A stretch of 30,363 nt of DNA from an uncultured Burkholderiales bacterium (GCA_937927685.1 CALBSC010000039.1:1-30363), one strand, 5' to 3'; counted from the stretch's first letter, positions 15,410 to 23,564 are shown. The notes: a model not told the origin generated them from the sequence alone. A program made the numbers and translations.

Positions 15410-16294
15410 ATGACCCCACGCCGCGAACACCTGGACTCCCTGGCCATCAGCCTGTTGCTGGCGTGCTGCCTCTTCTGGGGCTTTCAACAAGTCCTGATCA
15501 AGGCGACCTTGCCGCTGGTGCCGCCCATGGTGCAGGGGTGTGTTCGTTTCCTGGGCGCCACCGTGCTGCTCATGCTGTGGTGCGTGTGGCGGCGCATCCC
15601 CTTGTGGCAATCCGATGGGTCGTTGGGGGCCGGCGTGGTGGCGGGCCTGCTGTTTGCGCTGGAGTTCGTGTGCATCTACACGGGCATGCAGGTCACCACG
15701 GCCTCACGGCTCACGATCATGCTGTACACCGCCCCCTTCTGGCTGGCGCTGCTGTTGCCGATCTGGTTGAAGCACGAGCGGCTGCGCCCCTTGCAATGGG
15801 TGGGGTTGTCGCTGGCGTTTTCTGGGGTGGCGTTTGCCTTGCGTGACAGCCTGTCCGCAGGCGGCTCCTGGCTGGGCGACGTGCTGAGTCTGTCCGCGGG
15901 TGCGGCGTGGGGGCTGACCACGGTGGTCTTGCGCACCACGGCGCTGAGTCGGGTGTCGGCCGAAAAGCTGTTGTTCTACCAGGTGGGGGTGAGTGCGGCG
16001 GTGTTGCCCCTGGTGGCGCTGGCGATGGGGGAATCGTTCACCCTGGACTACCCGCTGCTGGGATGGGCATCGCTGGCCCTGCAAGCGGCTTTGGGCGCTT
16101 TCGTGACGTTCTTGATCTGGATGTGGATGATCTCGCATTACCCGGCCACACAGGTCAGCGCTTTTTCGTTCCTGTCCCCCTTGTCCGCGCTGATATTTGG
16201 GACGCTGTGGCTGGGCGAGCCGATGACGGCGGATCTGATGATGGCCATGGCCGGCGTGGGGCTGGGCATCTACCTCGTCAACCGCCGCCGCTGA
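15410..16294 (+). CDS. DMT-superfamily (EamA) transporter
   Basis: 294 residues with about ten hydrophobic helices in two EamA repeats. The first runs from SLAISLLLACCLFWGFQQVLIKA through IMLYTAPFWLALLLPIWL. The second runs from WLGDVLSLSAGAAWGLTTVV through FSFLSPLSALIFGTLWLGEP, the conserved end of the family. These inner-membrane carriers typically export amino acids or other metabolites; the substrate is not predictable. The ATG at 15410 has only a weak ribosome binding site. It is divergent from the hydrolase gene and its 3' end overlaps the nudJ 3' end by 17 bp in convergent orientation. Confidence 0.88.
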   Translation: MTPRREHLDSLAISLLLACCLFWGFQQVLIKATLPLVPPMVQGCVRFLGATVLLMLWCVWRRIPLWQSDGSLGAGVVAGLLFALEFVCIYTGMQVTTASRLTIMLYTAPFWLALLLPIWLKHERLRPLQWVGLSLAFSGVAFALRDSLSAGGSWLGDVLSLSAGAAWGLTTVVLRTTALSRVSAEKLLFYQVGVSAAVLPLVALAMGESFTLDYPLLGWASLALQAALGAFVTFLIWMWMISHYPATQVSAFSFLSPLSALIFGTLWLGEPMTADLMMAMAGVGLGIYLVNRRR

Positions 16295-16772
16295 CGCTGG
16301 GGTGGGTGTGCAGCAGCGTCAAGGGGTGGCGCTGCTGGCGCGCATGGTCCTCAATGCATTGCAGCACCAACGGGCTGCGATGCCGATCCGCACTGGCGCG
16401 AACCTCCTCGAGGTTGAGCCAGCACACGCGCACGATGCCGTCATCGAGTTGTCGACCCGCTTGCAGCGCACCCACTGGGCCCGTGAACGCAAAGCGCAGG
16501 TAGGTGATGTCTTGTTCGGTGGGGTCGGCGGCCTCGGGACGTTGAAAGCGGGCCAGGTAGACCCCGACCAGCGCATCGGGCATGAAGCCGTGCGCCGTTT
16601 CTTCCAGGGCTTCGCGGGCACAGGCTTGCACCAGACTTTCCCCCGGCTCGAGGTGGCCCGCCGGGTTGTTCAGCCGCAAGCCTTCGGGGGTGTGTTCTTC
16701 GATCAGCAGGTAGCGACCGTCGCGCTCCATGACAGCGGCCACGGTGACACTGGGTTTCCATCGAGGAGTCAT
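16278..16772 (-). CDS. nudJ: Nudix hydrolase, NudJ-type
   Basis: 164 residues. The Nudix box is at GHLEPGESLVQACAREALEE, matching G-x5-E-x7-R-E-x2-E-E, with Ala in place of the usual late Gly. Like NudJ it starts WKPSVTVAAVMERDGRYLLIEE and has NNPAGHLEPGE, a YLRFAF strand and the C-terminal HRSPLVLQCIEDHARQQRHPL segment. NudJ acts on nucleoside di- and triphosphates and on thiamine pyrimidine pyrophosphate. It is divergent from the pnt operon across 130 bp. The C-terminus overlaps the exporter gene on the other strand by 17 bp. Family assignment is sure; the exact substrate is not. Confidence 0.88.
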   Translation of the reverse strand: MTPRWKPSVTVAAVMERDGRYLLIEEHTPEGLRLNNPAGHLEPGESLVQACAREALEETAHGFMPDALVGVYLARFQRPEAADPTEQDITYLRFAFTGPVGALQAGRQLDDGIVRVCWLNLEEVRASADRHRSPLVLQCIEDHARQQRHPLTLLHTHPSVSGGG

Positions 16773-16902
16773 GACCGGATTGTCACACTAGCGCGCTTGG
16801 GTTTGTCCAGTCGGGGGTGGCGTCAATCTCGTGTAAGCTATTCCCCACTAGAAACTCGGGGCTGGCCTGTAAAGGCTCGCCATCGTCACCAGGAGAAAAC
16901 CC

Positions 16903-18018
16903 ATGCTCATAGGCGTGCCTGCAGAAAGCTTCGCGGGCGAAACACGTGTTGCCGTCACTCCGGAGACGGTCAAAAAGCTCAAGGCGCAAGGTCATACCCT
17001 GCGTATCCAGTCGGGCGCGGGTGTGGCGGCGAGCGTCACCGATGCGGCGTATGAAGCCGCCGGTGCTGAGATCACCGATGAGGCGGGCGCCTGGTCCTGC
17101 GACCTGCTCCTGAAAGTGCGTGCGCCCTCTGCCGCCGAAATCGGCAAGGTCAAGCCCGGGGCGGCGCTGGTGGGCATGCTCAACCCCTTCGATGCCGACG
17201 GTCTGCAGCGACTGGCCCAAGCACAACTCACGAGTTTTGCACTGGAAGCCGCGCCGCGTACCACGCGTGCACAAAGCATGGACGTGCTGTCCTCGCAGGC
17301 CAACATTGCCGGCTACAAGGCGGTGATGATGGCGGCCGACCGCTACCAGCGCTTCTTTCCCATGCTGATGACGGCGGCGGGCACGGTCAAGGCCGCGCGC
17401 GTCGTGATCCTCGGGGTGGGGGTGGCTGGCTTGCAGGCCATCGCCACCGCCAAGCGGTTGGGGGCGGTGATCGAGGCCTCCGATGTGCGGCCCAGTGTGA
17501 AAGAGCAGGTGGAGTCCCTGGGCGCCAAGTTCATCGACGTGCCCTATGAAACGGCCGAGGAAAAAGAAGCCGCCGAAGGGGTGGGGGGCTATGCCCGCCC
17601 GATGCCCCCGAGCTGGCTCGAGCGCCAGAAGGCCGAGGTCGCCAAGCGGGTGGCCCAGGCGGATGTGGTGATCACCACGGCGCTGATCCCGGGCCGTGCC
17701 GCTCCGGTGCTCGTCACCGAGGACATGGTCAAGTCCATGAAGCCGGGTTCCGTCATCGTGGACCTGGCCGCCCCGCAGGGCGGCAACTGTCCGCTCACCG
17801 AGCCCGGCCACACTGTGGTCAAGCACGGCGTCACGCTGGTGGGTGAAACCAACCTGCCCGCACTGGTCGCCGCCGACGCGAGTGCCCTGTACGCGCGCAA
17901 CGTGCTCGACTTTCTCAAGCTCGTGCTCGACAAGGACGGCCAGTTCAAGGTCGACCTGGAAGACGATATTGTTGCGGCCTGTCTGATGACGCAAGCCGGC
18001 GAAGTCCGGAGGAAATAA
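16903..18018 (+). CDS. pntAA: NAD(P) transhydrogenase subunit alpha part 1 (NAD-binding domain I)
   Basis: 371 residues, beginning MLIGVPAESFAGETRVAVTP as in all PntA proteins, preceded by AGGAGA at 16891-16896. QSMDVLSSQANIAGYKAV is a conserved PntA segment at the dimer and NAD site. GVGVAGLQAIATAKRLGAVIEASDVRP is the Rossmann fold that binds NAD(H). It is soluble domain I of the proton-translocating transhydrogenase, which uses the proton gradient to reduce NADP+ with NADH. The protein ends after domain I, so this is the split three-gene form (as in Rhodospirillum), not the fused E. coli PntA. GGAGG at 18008-18012, inside the end of this gene, serves pntAB. Confidence 0.95.
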   Translation: MLIGVPAESFAGETRVAVTPETVKKLKAQGHTLRIQSGAGVAASVTDAAYEAAGAEITDEAGAWSCDLLLKVRAPSAAEIGKVKPGAALVGMLNPFDADGLQRLAQAQLTSFALEAAPRTTRAQSMDVLSSQANIAGYKAVMMAADRYQRFFPMLMTAAGTVKAARVVILGVGVAGLQAIATAKRLGAVIEASDVRPSVKEQVESLGAKFIDVPYETAEEKEAAEGVGGYARPMPPSWLERQKAEVAKRVAQADVVITTALIPGRAAPVLVTEDMVKSMKPGSVIVDLAAPQGGNCPLTEPGHTVVKHGVTLVGETNLPALVAADASALYARNVLDFLKLVLDKDGQFKVDLEDDIVAACLMTQAGEVRRK

Positions 18019-18020
18019 GC

Positions 18021-18344
18021 ATGGAACTCGTATCACCCACCCTCACCAACCTGATCATTTTTGTGTTGGCCATCTACGTGGGCTACCACGTGGTCTGGAC
18101 GGTCACCCCCGCCTTGCACACGCCCCTGATGGCGGTGACCAATGCGGTCTCGGCCATTGTCATTGTTGGGGCCATGCTGGCCGCGGCGCTGACCGAAACC
18201 ACCCTGGGCAAGACCATGGGCGTGCTGGCCGTGGCCCTGGCGGCCGTCAACGTGTTTGGCGGCTTTCTGGTGACCCGGCGCATGCTGGAAATGTTCAAGA
18301 AGAAAGAGCGCAAGGCGCCTGCTGCCCAGGGAGACGCACCATGA
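18021..18344 (+). CDS. pntAB: NAD(P) transhydrogenase subunit alpha part 2 (membrane domain II)
   Basis: 107 residues with three to four hydrophobic helices: LTNLIIFVLAIYVGYHVVW, then VTNAVSAIVIVGAMLAAAL and MGVLAVALAAVNVFGGFLVTRR. The end is basic, KKKERK. It is the alpha-chain membrane segment which, with PntB, forms the proton channel. The start is 2 bp after the pntAA stop, and the stop overlaps the pntB start as ATGA (18341-18344). This indicates translational coupling and equal dosage. Confidence 0.95.
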   Translation: MELVSPTLTNLIIFVLAIYVGYHVVWTVTPALHTPLMAVTNAVSAIVIVGAMLAAALTETTLGKTMGVLAVALAAVNVFGGFLVTRRMLEMFKKKERKAPAAQGDAP

Positions 18345-19780
18345 GCATGAATCTGGTGACGCTGCTGTACCTGGTGGCCAGCGTCTTTTTCATTCAGGCC
18401 CTCAAGGGGCTGTCGCACCCCACCACCTCGATTCGCGGCAACGTGTTCGGCATGGCGGGCATGACCATCGCTGTGCTCACCACGGCAGCGCTCATCGTGC
18501 AATTGTCCGGCGAAGCCGGCGCGGGCATGGGCTATGTGCTGGTGGGACTGCTGGTGGGCGGCACGGCGGGTGCCATCATGGCGCAGCGTGTCGAGATGAC
18601 CAAGATGCCCGAGCTGGTGGCCTTCATGCACAGCATGATCGGTCTGGCCGCGGTCTTCATCGCCATCGCAGCGGCGGTCGAGCCGCAGGCCTTCCAGATC
18701 GTGCGCAAGGCGGCTGACGGCACAGTGCCGCCCATTCCTATGGGCAACCGCCTGGAACTCTTCCTGGGCGCGGGCATTGGTGCCATCACCTTCAGCGGGT
18801 CGGTGATCGCCTTTGGCAAGCTCTCGGGCAAATACAAATTCCGCCTGTTCCAGGGCGCGCCGGTCACCTTTGCCGGCCAGCACAAGCTCAACCTGGTGAT
18901 GGGTCTGGCCACGCTGGGACTGGGGGCGTGCTACACCGCCACACAGGACCCGGCCGCGTTCTACGCCATGCTGGCGTTGTCCTTCATCATGGGCGTGCTC
19001 ATCATCATCCCGATCGGGGGTGCCGACATGCCGGTGGTGGTGTCCATGCTCAACAGCTACTCGGGCTGGGCAGCGGCGGGCATTGGTTTCTCGCTCAACA
19101 ACAGCATGCTGATCATCGCCGGCTCGCTGGTGGGCAGTTCGGGGGCCATCCTGAGCTACATCATGTGCAAGGCCATGAATCGATCGTTCTTCAACGTGAT
19201 TCTGGGCGGCTTTGGCGGCGAGGCGGGTGATGTGGCCGCGGGCGGTCAGGTGCAGCGCAGCGTCAAGAGCGGCAGCGCCGACGACGCGGCCTTCATCATG
19301 GGCAACGCCGAGACCGTGGTCATCGTGCCCGGCTATGGTCTGGCCGTGGCGCGTGCGCAGCACGCGGTCAAGGAACTGGCCGCCAAGCTGACAGAAAAGG
19401 GCGTGAGCGTGAAGTACGCCATCCACCCGGTAGCAGGCCGCATGCCCGGTCACATGAACGTGTTGCTGGCCGAAGCCGAGGTGCCCTACGACCAGGTGTT
19501 CGAGATGGAGGACATCAACTCCGAATTCGGACAGGCGGATGTGGCCATCATCCTGGGGGCCAACGACGTGGTGAACCCCGCCGCCCACACCAAGGGCAGC
19601 CCCATTTACGGCATGCCCATTCTGGAGGCCTACAAGGCCAAGACCGTCATCGTCAACAAGCGCTCCATGGCGGCCGGCTACGCCGGCCTGGACAACGAGT
19701 TGTTCTACATGGACAAGACCATGATGGTGTTTGGCGACGCCAAGAAGGTCGTCGAAGACATGGTCAAGGCCATCGAGTGA
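18341..19780 (+). CDS. pntB: NAD(P) transhydrogenase subunit beta
   Basis: 479 residues. The N-terminal two thirds hold about nine membrane helices of domain II, including IIIPIGGADMPVVVSMLNSYSGWAAAGIGF. The soluble NADP(H)-binding domain III follows with VVIVPGYGLAVARAQHAVKEL, HPVAGRMPGHMNVLLAEA and ILGANDVVNPAA. It exchanges hydride between NADH and NADP+ with PntAA while protons pass through the membrane part. It overlaps pntAB by 4 bp, and its stop is joined to the fadD start as TGATG (19778-19782). Confidence 0.95.
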   Translation: MSMNLVTLLYLVASVFFIQALKGLSHPTTSIRGNVFGMAGMTIAVLTTAALIVQLSGEAGAGMGYVLVGLLVGGTAGAIMAQRVEMTKMPELVAFMHSMIGLAAVFIAIAAAVEPQAFQIVRKAADGTVPPIPMGNRLELFLGAGIGAITFSGSVIAFGKLSGKYKFRLFQGAPVTFAGQHKLNLVMGLATLGLGACYTATQDPAAFYAMLALSFIMGVLIIIPIGGADMPVVVSMLNSYSGWAAAGIGFSLNNSMLIIAGSLVGSSGAILSYIMCKAMNRSFFNVILGGFGGEAGDVAAGGQVQRSVKSGSADDAAFIMGNAETVVIVPGYGLAVARAQHAVKELAAKLTEKGVSVKYAIHPVAGRMPGHMNVLLAEAEVPYDQVFEMEDINSEFGQADVAIILGANDVVNPAAHTKGSPIYGMPILEAYKAKTVIVNKRSMAAGYAGLDNELFYMDKTMMVFGDAKKVVEDMVKAIE

Positions 19781-21456
19781 TGACGCGTCCCCCCTGGTTG
19801 AGTGCCTACCCGGAGGGTGTGCCGGCAGAGATCGACACGAGCGGCTACCGCTCGCTGGTCGATCTCATGCAGGAGAGCTTTCAGCGCCACGGTGAGCGTG
19901 CCGCTTACAGCTTTCTGGGTCGCCGGCTGAGCTTTGCGGAGTTGGACCAGCGCAGCCAGCAACTGGGTGCGTACCTGCAGTCGCTGGGGTTGGTTCGGGG
20001 CGACCGGGTGGCCATCATGCTGCCCAACGTGCTGCAGTACCCCATTGCGGTGGCTGCGGTGCTGCGTGCGGGTTTTGTGGTGGTCAACGTCAACCCGCTC
20101 TACACCGCGCGCGAACTGGAATATCAGCTCAAGGATTCGGGCGCTAAGGCCATCGTCATCATTGAAAACTTTGGCTCGGTGTTGCAGCAATGCCTGGCCA
20201 ACACGCCGGTGCAGCATGTGGTGTTGTGTGCCATGGGTGACCAGCTCAGCTGGTTCAAGGGCATGCTGGTGAACCAGGTGGTGCGCAAGGTCAAGAAGAT
20301 GGTGCCCACCTTCGCCTTGCCCACGGCGGTGCGTTTCAACGAGGCGCTGGCGCGTGGGGCGCAGCGGACCCTGCAGCAACCCGACGTCGGGCCCGATGAC
20401 CTGGCCGTGTTGCAATACACCGGGGGCACCACGGGGGTCTCCAAAGGGGCCGAGTTGCTGCACCGCAACCTGCTGGCCAACGTGCTGCAGTCCGAAGCCT
20501 GGAACAGCCCGGTGATGCGCCGCTTGCCCGCCAATGAACCCTTGATCAGCATCTGCGCCTTGCCGCTGTATCACATCTTCGCCTTCACGGTGAACATGAT
20601 GCTGTCCATGCGCACCGGTGGCATGAACGTGCTGATCCCCAATCCGCGCGACATTCCGGCGGTGCTCAAGGAGTTGTCGCAGCACCGTTTTCATCAGTTC
20701 CCGGCTGTGAACACCCTGTTCAATGCCCTGCTCAATCACCCCGATTTCGATCGGGTGGACTGGTCGCATCTCAAGGTCTCGCTGGGCGGAGGCACGGCGG
20801 TGCAGGCGGCGGTGGCCCAGCGCTGGCTCGAGAAGACGGGGTGTCCCATTTGTGAGGGCTATGGCCTGTCCGAAACCAGCCCCTCGGCCAGTTGCAACCC
20901 CACCACCAGCCAGACCTTCTCCGGCACCATCGGCGTGCCGATTCCCGGTACCGCGATGAAAATCATCGATGACGATGGTCACGAGGTGGCCGTGGGACAA
21001 CCCGGCGAAATTGCCATCCGTGGCCCGCAGGTGATGGCCGGTTACTGGCAGCGCCCGGACGAGACCGCCCGTGTCATGCTGCCCGACGGGTGGTTCCGCT
21101 CGGGGGACATCGGCATCATGGACGAGCGGGGTTACTTCCGTATCGTGGACCGCAAGAAGGACATGATTCTGGTCAGCGGCTTCAATGTCTACCCCAATGA
21201 GGTGGAGGACGTGGTGGCGCAACTGCCAGGCGTCTTGGAGTGTGCGGTCATCGGGATTCCCGACGAGAAGTCTGGCGAGGCGGTCAAGCTCGTGGTGGTG
21301 CGCAAGGACCCCCAGCTGAGCGAGGACGCCATCCGCGAGCATTGCAAGACACAACTCACGGGTTACAAGCATCCGCGCGTCATCGAGTTCCGTGCCGATC
21401 TGCCCAAGACGCCGGTGGGCAAGATCCTGCGGCGCGAATTGCGTTCTCCGACCTGA
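19780..21456 (+). CDS. fadD: Long-chain fatty-acid--CoA ligase
   Basis: 558 residues from the ATG at 19780, in TGATG overlap with the pntB stop. The AMP-binding P-loop TGGTTGVSKGAELLH, GYGLSETSP, GWFRSGDIG and the hinge IVDRKKDMILVSGFNVYPNE match FadD closely, as does the length (E. coli FadD is 561). The catalytic lysine region near the end is TPVGKILRREL. It activates fatty acids with ATP and coenzyme A for beta-oxidation or lipid synthesis at the inner face of the membrane. Its coupling to transhydrogenase genes is notable, since fadD usually stands alone or with other fatty-acid genes. mtnN follows after 10 bp. Confidence 0.9.
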   Translation: MTRPPWLSAYPEGVPAEIDTSGYRSLVDLMQESFQRHGERAAYSFLGRRLSFAELDQRSQQLGAYLQSLGLVRGDRVAIMLPNVLQYPIAVAAVLRAGFVVVNVNPLYTARELEYQLKDSGAKAIVIIENFGSVLQQCLANTPVQHVVLCAMGDQLSWFKGMLVNQVVRKVKKMVPTFALPTAVRFNEALARGAQRTLQQPDVGPDDLAVLQYTGGTTGVSKGAELLHRNLLANVLQSEAWNSPVMRRLPANEPLISICALPLYHIFAFTVNMMLSMRTGGMNVLIPNPRDIPAVLKELSQHRFHQFPAVNTLFNALLNHPDFDRVDWSHLKVSLGGGTAVQAAVAQRWLEKTGCPICEGYGLSETSPSASCNPTTSQTFSGTIGVPIPGTAMKIIDDDGHEVAVGQPGEIAIRGPQVMAGYWQRPDETARVMLPDGWFRSGDIGIMDERGYFRIVDRKKDMILVSGFNVYPNEVEDVVAQLPGVLECAVIGIPDEKSGEAVKLVVVRKDPQLSEDAIREHCKTQLTGYKHPRVIEFRADLPKTPVGKILRRELRSPT

Positions 21457-21466
21457 ACAGCCCGGT

Positions 21467-22267
21467 ATGACCCTGGGCATCGTCAGTGCCATGCACGAGG
21501 AGCTCTCGGCGGTGCTGGAGCGTGTTCAGGCCCATCCGGTCGAGTGGGCAGGCCGCACCTTTTGGCAAGGTCACTGGCACGGTGTGCCGGTGGTGGCGGT
21601 GCTGTCGCGCATCGGCAAGGTGGCGGCAGCCACCACGGTGACCACCCTGCTCCATCGCTTCGAGGTGGACCAGGTGGTGATGACGGGTGTGGCGGGCGGA
21701 CTGGCCGAATCGGTGCAGGTGGGAGACGCCGTGGTGGCCGATGCATTCATCCAGCATGACCTGGATGCCTCGCCCCTCTTTCCCCGCTATGAAGTACCGT
21801 TGTACGGGGTGTCCCGTTTTGGCGTGGATGCGCGTCTCAGCGGGTGGCTGAAAGAGGCCGCGCAGGCGGCGTTGTCGCAGGCGCACTGGCAAGCGGCGTT
21901 GGGTGAGTTGACCGCCCGTGCGGGGAGAGGCCGCGCGGACCACGCAGACGTCTTGCCCGCCATGACCCCGGCCAGAACGCTGCCCCAGTTACATGCAGGC
22001 CTGGTGGCCAGCGGCGACCGCTTTGTTTCCAGCGCCGAGGAAAGCCGCAGCTTGCGCCACGCCTTGCCCGATGCCCTGGCCGTGGAAATGGAAGGTGCAG
22101 CCATGGCCCAGGTGTGTCACGACCACGGCGTGCCGTTTGCCGGTGTGCGCCTGATCTCGGACCGGGCCGATGACTCGGCCCACGTGGACTTCATGCGTTT
22201 CATTCGCGATGTGGCCGCGCCCGTGAGTGCGGCGGTCATGCAGGGCCTGGTCCAGCGGTTGGCGTAG
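21467..22267 (+). CDS. mtnN: 5'-methylthioadenosine/S-adenosylhomocysteine nucleosidase
   Basis: 266 residues from the ATG at 21467. MTLGIVSAMHEEL is the typical start, with GVAGGLAE in the purine site, ASGDRFVSS, the ribose-binding AVEMEGAAMAQVC and the catalytic aspartate region ISDRADDSA. It removes adenine from methylthioadenosine and S-adenosylhomocysteine, clearing inhibitors made by methyltransferases and polyamine synthesis. At 266 residues it is longer than E. coli MtnN (232); the extra length is an insert near residues 140-175 (LTARAGRGRADHADVLPA). It is the last gene of the pnt-fadD-mtnN run and stops 7 bp before the convergent corA stop. Confidence 0.88.
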   Translation: MTLGIVSAMHEELSAVLERVQAHPVEWAGRTFWQGHWHGVPVVAVLSRIGKVAAATTVTTLLHRFEVDQVVMTGVAGGLAESVQVGDAVVADAFIQHDLDASPLFPRYEVPLYGVSRFGVDARLSGWLKEAAQAALSQAHWQAALGELTARAGRGRADHADVLPAMTPARTLPQLHAGLVASGDRFVSSAEESRSLRHALPDALAVEMEGAAMAQVCHDHGVPFAGVRLISDRADDSAHVDFMRFIRDVAAPVSAAVMQGLVQRLA

Positions 22268-22274
22268 GCCCCGC

Positions 22275-23261
22275 TTACTTCAGCCAGCCACGCCGGCGGA
22301 AATACCACATCGGGACCAGCGCGCTGGCCAGCATCAGTCCCAGGGCCATCGGGTAGCCCCAGCCCATGTTGAGCTCGGGCATGAACTGGAAATTCATGCC
22401 GTAGATGCTGGCAATCAAGGTCGGCGGCAGCAACGCCACGCTGGCCACCGAGAAGATCTTGATGATCTTGTTCTGGTTGATGTTGATGAAACCGACGGTG
22501 GCGTCCATCAGGAAGTTGATCTTGTCAAACAGGAAGGCCGTGTGGTTGTCCAGCGATTCGATGTCGCGCAGGATTTGCCGCGCTTCCTCGAACTGCTCGG
22601 CATTGAGCATGCGCGAGCGCATCATGAAGCTGACGGCGCGGCGCGTGTCCATCACGTTGCGGCGGATACGGCCGTTCAAGTCTTCCTGCCGGGCGATCGC
22701 GGCCAGCACCTCGCCAGCCAGGGAGTCGGTGACGTCCTCGGACAGCACCTTTTTGCCGGCCAGCTCCAGCTGGTCGTAAATGTTTTCCAGGGTGTCGGCA
22801 GAGTACTCGGCGTCGGCATCGAACAGTTTGAGCAGCACCTCCTTAGCGTCTTCCAGCAAGCCGGGGGCGCGACGGGCGCGCAGCCGCAAGAGGCGAAACA
22901 CCGGCACGTCTTCATCGTGGATCGAGAACAGCACGCCACGGCTTTTGAGGTCCTGGTTGTGCTGGTTCAGGATGAAGGCGACCCGCACGGTGCGGGGCTC
23001 GTCCTCGTCGGCAATCAGGAAGTCGCTGCGGATGTGCAGCTCGCCGTTGTCTTCTTCATAGAAGCGGGCGGATTCCTCGATGTCCTCGTCCATCGCATCC
23101 TCGGGGATGGACAGACCATAGTACTGTTTGATCCAGCGCTTTTCCTCCACAGTGGGCGACTCCAGGTCGACCCAGATGGGGTGAAAGCGCGAGAGCTCTT
23201 CCAGGGATTCGATTTCTTCCTGGACGAGGCGGCCGTGGGCCAGCGTGAAAATGTTGAGCAT
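22275..23261 (-). CDS. corA: Magnesium and cobalt transporter CorA
   Basis: 328 residues. A long cytoplasmic domain rich in acidic residues (PEDAMDEDIEESARFYEEDNGE) precedes two C-terminal helices. The first ends in the invariant selectivity motif GMN (288-290, in SIYGMNF), and the second is YPMALGLMLASALVPMWYF followed by RRRGWLK. CorA forms a pentamer that takes up Mg2+ and closes when cytoplasmic Mg2+ is high. The upstream 140 bp on this strand is full of inverted repeats and may be a regulatory leader. In related genomes the place before hpf is often held by rpoN; here corA faces away from hpf. Confidence 0.95.
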   Translation of the reverse strand: MLNIFTLAHGRLVQEEIESLEELSRFHPIWVDLESPTVEEKRWIKQYYGLSIPEDAMDEDIEESARFYEEDNGELHIRSDFLIADEDEPRTVRVAFILNQHNQDLKSRGVLFSIHDEDVPVFRLLRLRARRAPGLLEDAKEVLLKLFDADAEYSADTLENIYDQLELAGKKVLSEDVTDSLAGEVLAAIARQEDLNGRIRRNVMDTRRAVSFMMRSRMLNAEQFEEARQILRDIESLDNHTAFLFDKINFLMDATVGFININQNKIIKIFSVASVALLPPTLIASIYGMNFQFMPELNMGWGYPMALGLMLASALVPMWYFRRRGWLK

Positions 23262-23271
23262 GGCGGCTGGG

Positions 23272-23285
23272 GGTGCCTAGGCACC
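23272..23285. repeat. Perfect 14-nt palindrome before corA
   Basis: GGTGCCTAGGCACC lies 10 bp upstream of the corA ATG, where the ribosome binding site would be expected. No good Shine-Dalgarno sequence is visible there. In RNA it would pair in trans or form a short hairpin. The same GGCACC/GGTGCC words recur in the palindrome after hpf at 23901-23917. Confidence 0.7.
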
Positions 23286-23305
23286 GGAGTTCGATGACGG
23301 AAAGT

Positions 23306-23351
23306 GCTTTCGAATCCGGGAAGGGGCCCCAAGGCCGGTGGATCCGAAAGC
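23306..23351 (-). other. Long hairpin in the corA leader
   Basis: GCTTTCGAATCC (23306-23317) and GGATCCGAAAGC (23340-23351) pair at 11 of 12 positions on plus. The one mismatch (A23314-side C/A) becomes a G-U wobble in RNA from the minus strand, so the stem is fully paired only in the corA transcript. The 22-nt loop includes the self-complementary GGGGCCCC. Confidence 0.6.
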
Positions 23352-23459
23352 TACCGAGAAGGGTAGGGGTCCAAGGAGAAATCTCCATAGCTGCTGAAGC
23401 CGCCATTATGGCACTGGACCCGGGTTCCGGGGGGCCACATCCCTATGTGCTGGCGGGCC

Positions 23460-23488
23460 TTGCTTTTCCCCGGCCGCAGGCGCATAGT
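23460..23488 (+). promoter_or_regulatory. Weak sigma-70-like promoter candidate for hpf
   Basis: TTGCTT (23460-23465) and CATAGT (23483-23488) are spaced exactly 17 bp on plus and would give a leader of about 70 nt for hpf. Matches to consensus are modest (three and four of six). Nothing else promoter-like was seen in 23405-23552. The hpf start itself is fixed by AGGAGGAG at 23553-23560. Confidence 0.25.
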
Positions 23489-23564
23489 GGGTCTGAGCGG
23501 CTTGCCCTGGGGGTGAGGGGCGGACTGCCAGCACAAGTGATTTCAACCGTTCTAGGAGGAGCTC

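Larger units (their letters stand above)
23262..23404 (-). promoter_or_regulatory. Hairpin-rich corA leader (candidate RNA regulator)
   Basis: Between corA and hpf there are 303 bp without a gene, and the corA-proximal half is densely self-complementary. In plus coordinates it holds a 14-nt palindrome (23272-23285), a 12-bp stem (23306-23317 with 23340-23351) enclosing GGGGCCCC, a 5-bp stem CTACC/GGTAG (23351-23355 with 23362-23366), and GGAGAAATCTCC (23375-23386). No known riboswitch class was recognised. An open frame from an ATG at 23388 on minus runs through it into corA with five prolines in its first 24 codons, recalling Mg-transporter leader peptides, but it lacks a ribosome binding site. 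Confidence 0.5.

Noticed and set aside
16773..16902. Possible riboswitch in the nudJ-pntAA gap
   Set aside because: No extended pairing or known motif was seen, only an ordinary leader with AGGAGA.
18083..19588. Long antisense open frame opposite pntB
   Set aside because: Composition is typical of a shadow frame, and the opposite strand encodes a clear, full-length PntB.
19705..21492. Long antisense open frame opposite fadD
   Set aside because: It is His/Gln-rich, has no recognisable domain and mirrors the high-GC codon pattern of fadD, which has all family motifs.
23451..23463. Sigma-54-like TGGC...TTGC before hpf
   Set aside because: The distance between the GG and GC elements is two bases shorter than the strict sigma-54 requirement.
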